A DNA stretch of 64,000 nucleotides, taken from contig NC_088711.1 in NCBI RefSeq assembly GCF_963576615.1, positions 26,320,182-26,384,181 of the forward strand, given 5' to 3'. The notes below the pieces were generated by a model that made no database searches, was not told where the DNA came from, and saw only the letters and a list, made by a program, of their open reading frames with translations. Every line of letters begins with the position of its first letter. Position 1 is the stretch's first letter. A program made the translations under genes and the position numbers. Source of the DNA: Watersipora subatra. Lineage: Eukaryota; Bryozoa; Gymnolaemata; Cheilostomatida; Watersiporidae. Below are positions 63,471 through 64,000 of this stretch, piece after piece.

Positions 63471-64000
63471 CCTTTGGATGGAAGACTAGCCCTGCCGTTC
63501 CACCAGATATGTGTGGTTTCCCCAGGCCTTCAGGACCTGGTATGGTCCCACGAACTTTGCCTGCAGCTTGGGATTTTCTCCCCGTCTCCAGCGTTTGTTT
63601 GTTAGCTATACCCAGTCGCCTGGGGCATACAGCGGTGGCTTTTCCCTGTCTTCTTGCCGCATCTCTATCTGGCTTTGCCGTAGTACTTCGTCCACTGTCT
63701 GCAGTCTCCGCTGCACCTCCAGAGTGTGCTCGTGGGCAGGAAAGAACTCGGTCGGTGGAGGGTGGCTTTCCAGCCTGTCTGGCAACCTCAGCTCTGGTCC
63801 CAACATTAACATGTTGGCCGTTTCTCCAGTTGCAGAGTGGGGGTGCCTCTGTATGCCCTCATCAGCTGCGGGAGCAGCAGGTCCCACTCGTCCTGTCCCC
63901 GAGCCAAGAGCAGCGCCCTCAAGGAGTCTTCGAGTCCCCGATTATTCCGCTCCACGATTCCATTTGCCTGCGGGTGATACGGAGTCGTGCGGGTCTTCCC
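63471..64000 (-). pseudogene. Ty3/Gypsy integrase C-terminal half, inactivated
   Basis: The frame shows the end of the integrase core (TTPYHPQANGIVERNNRGL, with the catalytic-region glutamate in VERN), then RAYRGTP, and after a one-base frameshift near 63850 the segment LMLGPELRLPD. The GPY/F module follows (KFVGPYQVLKAWGNHTYLVE). TAG codons interrupt it at 63606-63608 and 63486-63488, and another frameshift precedes the pol tail. The core HHCC and first catalytic residues lie beyond the window. Confidence 0.85.

Larger units (their letters stand above)
62281..64000 (-). mobile_element. Ty3/Gypsy LTR retrotransposon, 3' part, decayed
   Basis: In minus orientation the order is integrase end, pol tail, polypurine tract (AATGGGGGGAGAG, 62584-62596) and a 3' LTR. 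The element extends past the right edge of the window. It is inserted antisense to the partial gene, 73 bases after that gene's last visible exon. Stops and frameshifts show that it is no longer functional. Confidence 0.85.

Noticed and set aside
62571-63489. Plus-strand frames of 149 and 139 codons
   Set aside because: Shadows of the minus-strand Gypsy pol tail in GC-rich sequence.

Overview
This window looks like a stretch of an intron-rich, AT-rich invertebrate animal genome. I see no operons, no bacterial gene density and no spliced-leader-style compact genes. Coding exons are 76-440 bp, have GT/AG borders with consistent phases, and lie hundreds to thousands of bases apart. One gene encodes an axonemal coiled-coil protein (CFAP99), so the organism has motile cilia. 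The repeat content fits a marine invertebrate: tRNA-headed SINEs, TA-flanked terminal-inverted-repeat elements, a restriction-endonuclease-type LINE and a Ty3/Gypsy element. A lophotrochozoan such as a bryozoan, mollusc or annelid is my best guess, but it is an impression and not proven.

Layout. 1-16.3 kb: no convincing gene; several interspersed repeats, including a TA-flanked inverted-repeat element (4438-5202), SINE-like copies and a tandemly doubled MITE (11481-12251). 16.4-17.8 kb (+): a three-exon gene for an unrecognised single-pass membrane protein. 18.2-30.5 kb (-): a complete TMEM184 family gene (seven-helix organic-solute-transporter-alpha-like protein). It converges tail-to-tail on the previous gene and carries a tandemly duplicated 91-nt exon whose two copies can only be used one at a time. 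30.5-36.8 kb: intergenic, with a Tigger/pogo-like element keeping a transposase C-terminus, a hAT-type MITE with an 8-bp target duplication, and a perfect 82-bp spacerless palindrome flanked by a 6-bp direct repeat. 36.8-50.3 kb (+): a 13-exon CFAP99 gene reconstructed in full (671 codons). 53.5-62.2 kb (+): four in-phase exons of a secreted or membrane protein with a signal peptide, possibly sema-like, incomplete at its 3' end. An R2-superfamily-like LINE fragment at a (TAA)n tract and a degenerate 30-bp satellite lie in its largest intron. 62.3-64.0 kb (-): the 3' half of a decayed Ty3/Gypsy retrotransposon (integrase end, pol tail, polypurine tract, 3' LTR), cut by the window edge.

The genes are unrelated in function, as is normal for an animal genome. 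TMEM184 and CFAP99 are divergently placed about 6 kb apart. The most interesting items are the mutually exclusive exon pair in TMEM184, the target-duplicated perfect palindrome, and the two orphan genes. All exon boundaries were read by eye from splice-site sequence, frame continuity and family resemblance; no search was run.
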